From CAZECE01 sp964510525 (GTDB taxonomy: Bacteria; Pseudomonadota; Gammaproteobacteria; Pseudomonadales; JANQJO01): a stretch of 7,218 nt of DNA. Made by a program: the position numbers and the translations under genes. Shown here piece after piece: positions 6,407 to 7,218 of the stretch. The DNA lies in assembly GCA_964510525.1 (NCBI GenBank), contig CAZECE010000079.1, positions 1 through 7,218 of the forward strand. Direction: 5' to 3'. The notes under the pieces are model-generated. The model was not told where the DNA came from and did not search any database. It was given only the letters and a program-made list of their open reading frames with translations. How positions within the stretch are numbered: the stretch's first letter is position 1; each line of letters starts with the position of its first letter.

Positions 6407-6426
6407 ACATTTTCTTTTAAAATGTT

Positions 6427-6453
6427 AATTGTAACGTGGCGAATTAAACGTGG
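6427..6453 (+). repeat. Imperfect tandem duplication before cheR
   Basis: AATTGTAACGTGG (6427-6439) is followed by AATTAAACGTGG (6442-6453), a period of 14-15 with one indel. It lies in the cheW-cheR spacer and runs to the candidate cheR start codons, leaving no clear Shine-Dalgarno sequence. Confidence 0.6.
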
Positions 6454-6464
6454 TTAATAGAGTT

Positions 6465-6941
6465 ATGGAACCTCTATTTGATGAATCGGATCATGAACGG
6501 ATACGCCATTTTATTGAATCTGATATTGGTGTGCAGCTGCCGCCCTCTAAACAGGAGTTGGTGGAAGGCCGCTTAAGAAGACGTGTAAAAAAACTCAAAT
6601 TTAAAACGTTTTCAGCCTACCTTGATTGGGCATTAGATAGCCCAGAGGGCCATTGCGAAAAAACGCATATTATTAATGCCATCACGACTCACAAAACCTT
6701 CTTTTTTCGAGAACCCGAACAATTTGAATTTCTGAATAGCGACGTTATAGATGCTCTTGAGGAGCGCCGAGTCGTTGAAAAAAGAGATAAGTTAAGGTTT
6801 TGGAGTGCAGGTTGCTCAACGGGCGAAGAAGCTTATACTCTGGCCATGGTGTTAAATGAGCGGGCTGAAAAAAAACGTAACTTAGCCTTCCATATTCTGG
6901 CTTCTGATGTCTCTAATGTCTGCATTTCGATGGGCGAATAA
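6465..6941 (+). pseudogene. cheR: CheR methyltransferase, truncated at a foreign junction
   Basis: This is the first half of the receptor glutamate methyltransferase, which uses S-adenosylmethionine to methylate receptor coiled coils. Visible parts: the N-terminal helical domain (IRHFIESDIGVQLPPSKQ, then EGRLRRRVKKL), the AITTHKTFFFREPEQF motif (about 73-88), the SAM-site loop FWSAGCSTGEEAYTLAMVL (113-131) and ILASDVSN (144-151). After that only 7 unrelated residues precede a TAA. Usual CheR is about 270-290 residues; this is 158, with the beta subdomain and the NV.IYF region missing, so the product would be inactive. The break coincides with the start of an inverted astA fragment. The start is uncertain: ATG 6465 is chosen because it gives the usual CheR N-terminus, but GTG 6450 is also in frame, and neither has a good Shine-Dalgarno. 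The gene is almost certainly whole in the real genome if the junction is an artefact. Confidence 0.87.
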
Positions 6942-7218
6942 ATAACTTCAACCGCCTTGTTGTTTAGAAGCTCTAAATAGACGGGAAACTGAGGCATAAG
7001 ATCAGAAATAAACTGCGAACCTTCCACAGCACTAATATGGTCAGCTTCTTGATAGCTCAGGTTAAAAAACTGCCGGCCTATGTTCTCCCAAAATGGAGAA
7101 TCGCCATTCGCGTCAAGCCAACCACGAATTTCCGCAAATACCCTACTTCCGAACTCGCCAGGAAAGTCGCTCATCAACATGAAACGACTGCGCGACATAA
7201 ACTGACCCAGGCGCTGCC
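6833..7218 (-). CDS. astA: Arginine N-succinyltransferase AstA, internal fragment with chimeric tail
   Basis: Read leftward from 7218, the open frame starts QRLGQFMSRSRFMLMSDF and continues through FAEIRGWLD, DSPFWENIGRQFFNLSYQEAD, FISDLMPQFPVYLELLN and EVI. This follows AstA of E. coli segment by segment as I recall it (LLSKSRFMFM, AEMRG, SPFWQSLGKRFF, AELMPKHPIY, DVI). AstA transfers succinate from succinyl-CoA to arginine, the first step of the AST arginine-degradation pathway. About 92 codons (7218 to 6941) are recognisable, roughly the middle of a protein near 340 residues. The N-terminal part lies beyond the right edge. After EVI the expected G.xHP region is missing, and the frame runs on as about 35 unrelated codons of antisense cheR to a stop at 6833. 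The gene is therefore cut on both sides. It has no functional link to chemotaxis. Confidence 0.8.
   Translation of the reverse strand, partial: QRLGQFMSRSRFMLMSDFPGEFGSRVFAEIRGWLDANGDSPFWENIGRQFFNLSYQEADHISAVEGSQFISDLMPQFPVYLELLNNKAVEVIYSPIEMQTLETSEARIWKAKLRFFSARSFNTMARV

Noticed and set aside
6407..6425. Hairpin ACATTTT/AAAATGT after cheW as a terminator
   Set aside because: The 7-bp stem is almost all A-T with a 5-base loop, and no T-run follows. It would be weak, and cheR continues in the same direction.
1..7218. CRISPR array, tRNA, rRNA, insertion sequence or phage genes
   Set aside because: No regularly spaced long repeats, cloverleaf, transposase motifs or phage proteins were seen. 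The short spacer repeats are too small and are adjacent, not spaced.

Overview
The window is most of one co-directional chemotaxis operon read left to right on the + strand. A broken gene on the - strand occupies the right edge. The base composition is moderately AT-rich. The protein families point to a gammaproteobacterium: a short coiled-coil receptor ending in an FQFQDRVSQ block, a CheA with an extra 'DPL..LRELFNLGE' domain, CheY plus a STAS protein, and an arginine N-succinyltransferase fragment. A marine or free-living member seems likely, but that is inference from family resemblance. No genus can be named from the sequence alone.

Layout: (1) 2-958, the C-terminal part of a chemoreceptor-like protein, open at the left edge; (2) 1035-1397, a single-domain CheY response regulator; (3) 1454-1729, a small STAS-domain protein with no phosphorylatable residue at the usual site; (4) 1786-3861, a complete CheA histidine kinase; (5) 3836-5875, a complete two-TM chemoreceptor whose start overlaps the end of cheA by 26 nt; (6) 5886-6404, CheW; (7) 6465-6941, the first half of CheR, which stops being CheR just after its ASDVS motif; (8) 7218 down to about 6941 on the - strand, an internal fragment of AstA (arginine N-succinyltransferase). 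Its reading frame runs on, as antisense cheR, to 6833.

How the genes work together: the membrane receptor (and perhaps the short receptor-like protein) would sit in an array with CheW and CheA. CheA would phosphorylate CheY to control flagellar or other motility, and CheR would methylate the receptor. cheD and cheB, which often follow cheR in clusters of this order, are absent because the sequence switches to unrelated inverted DNA inside cheR.

The genes are ordinary. Four things deserve a second look. First, the cheR/astA inverted junction is either an assembly or amplification chimera or a real rearrangement. Second, the intergenic spacers are built from short decayed tandem repeats; in two of them the period puts stop codons in all three frames. 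Third, a four-residue mini-ORF links the receptor stop codon to the cheW start. Fourth, the STAS protein carries an Ala-Ala in place of Ser/Thr. I do not see a convincing new biological system here.
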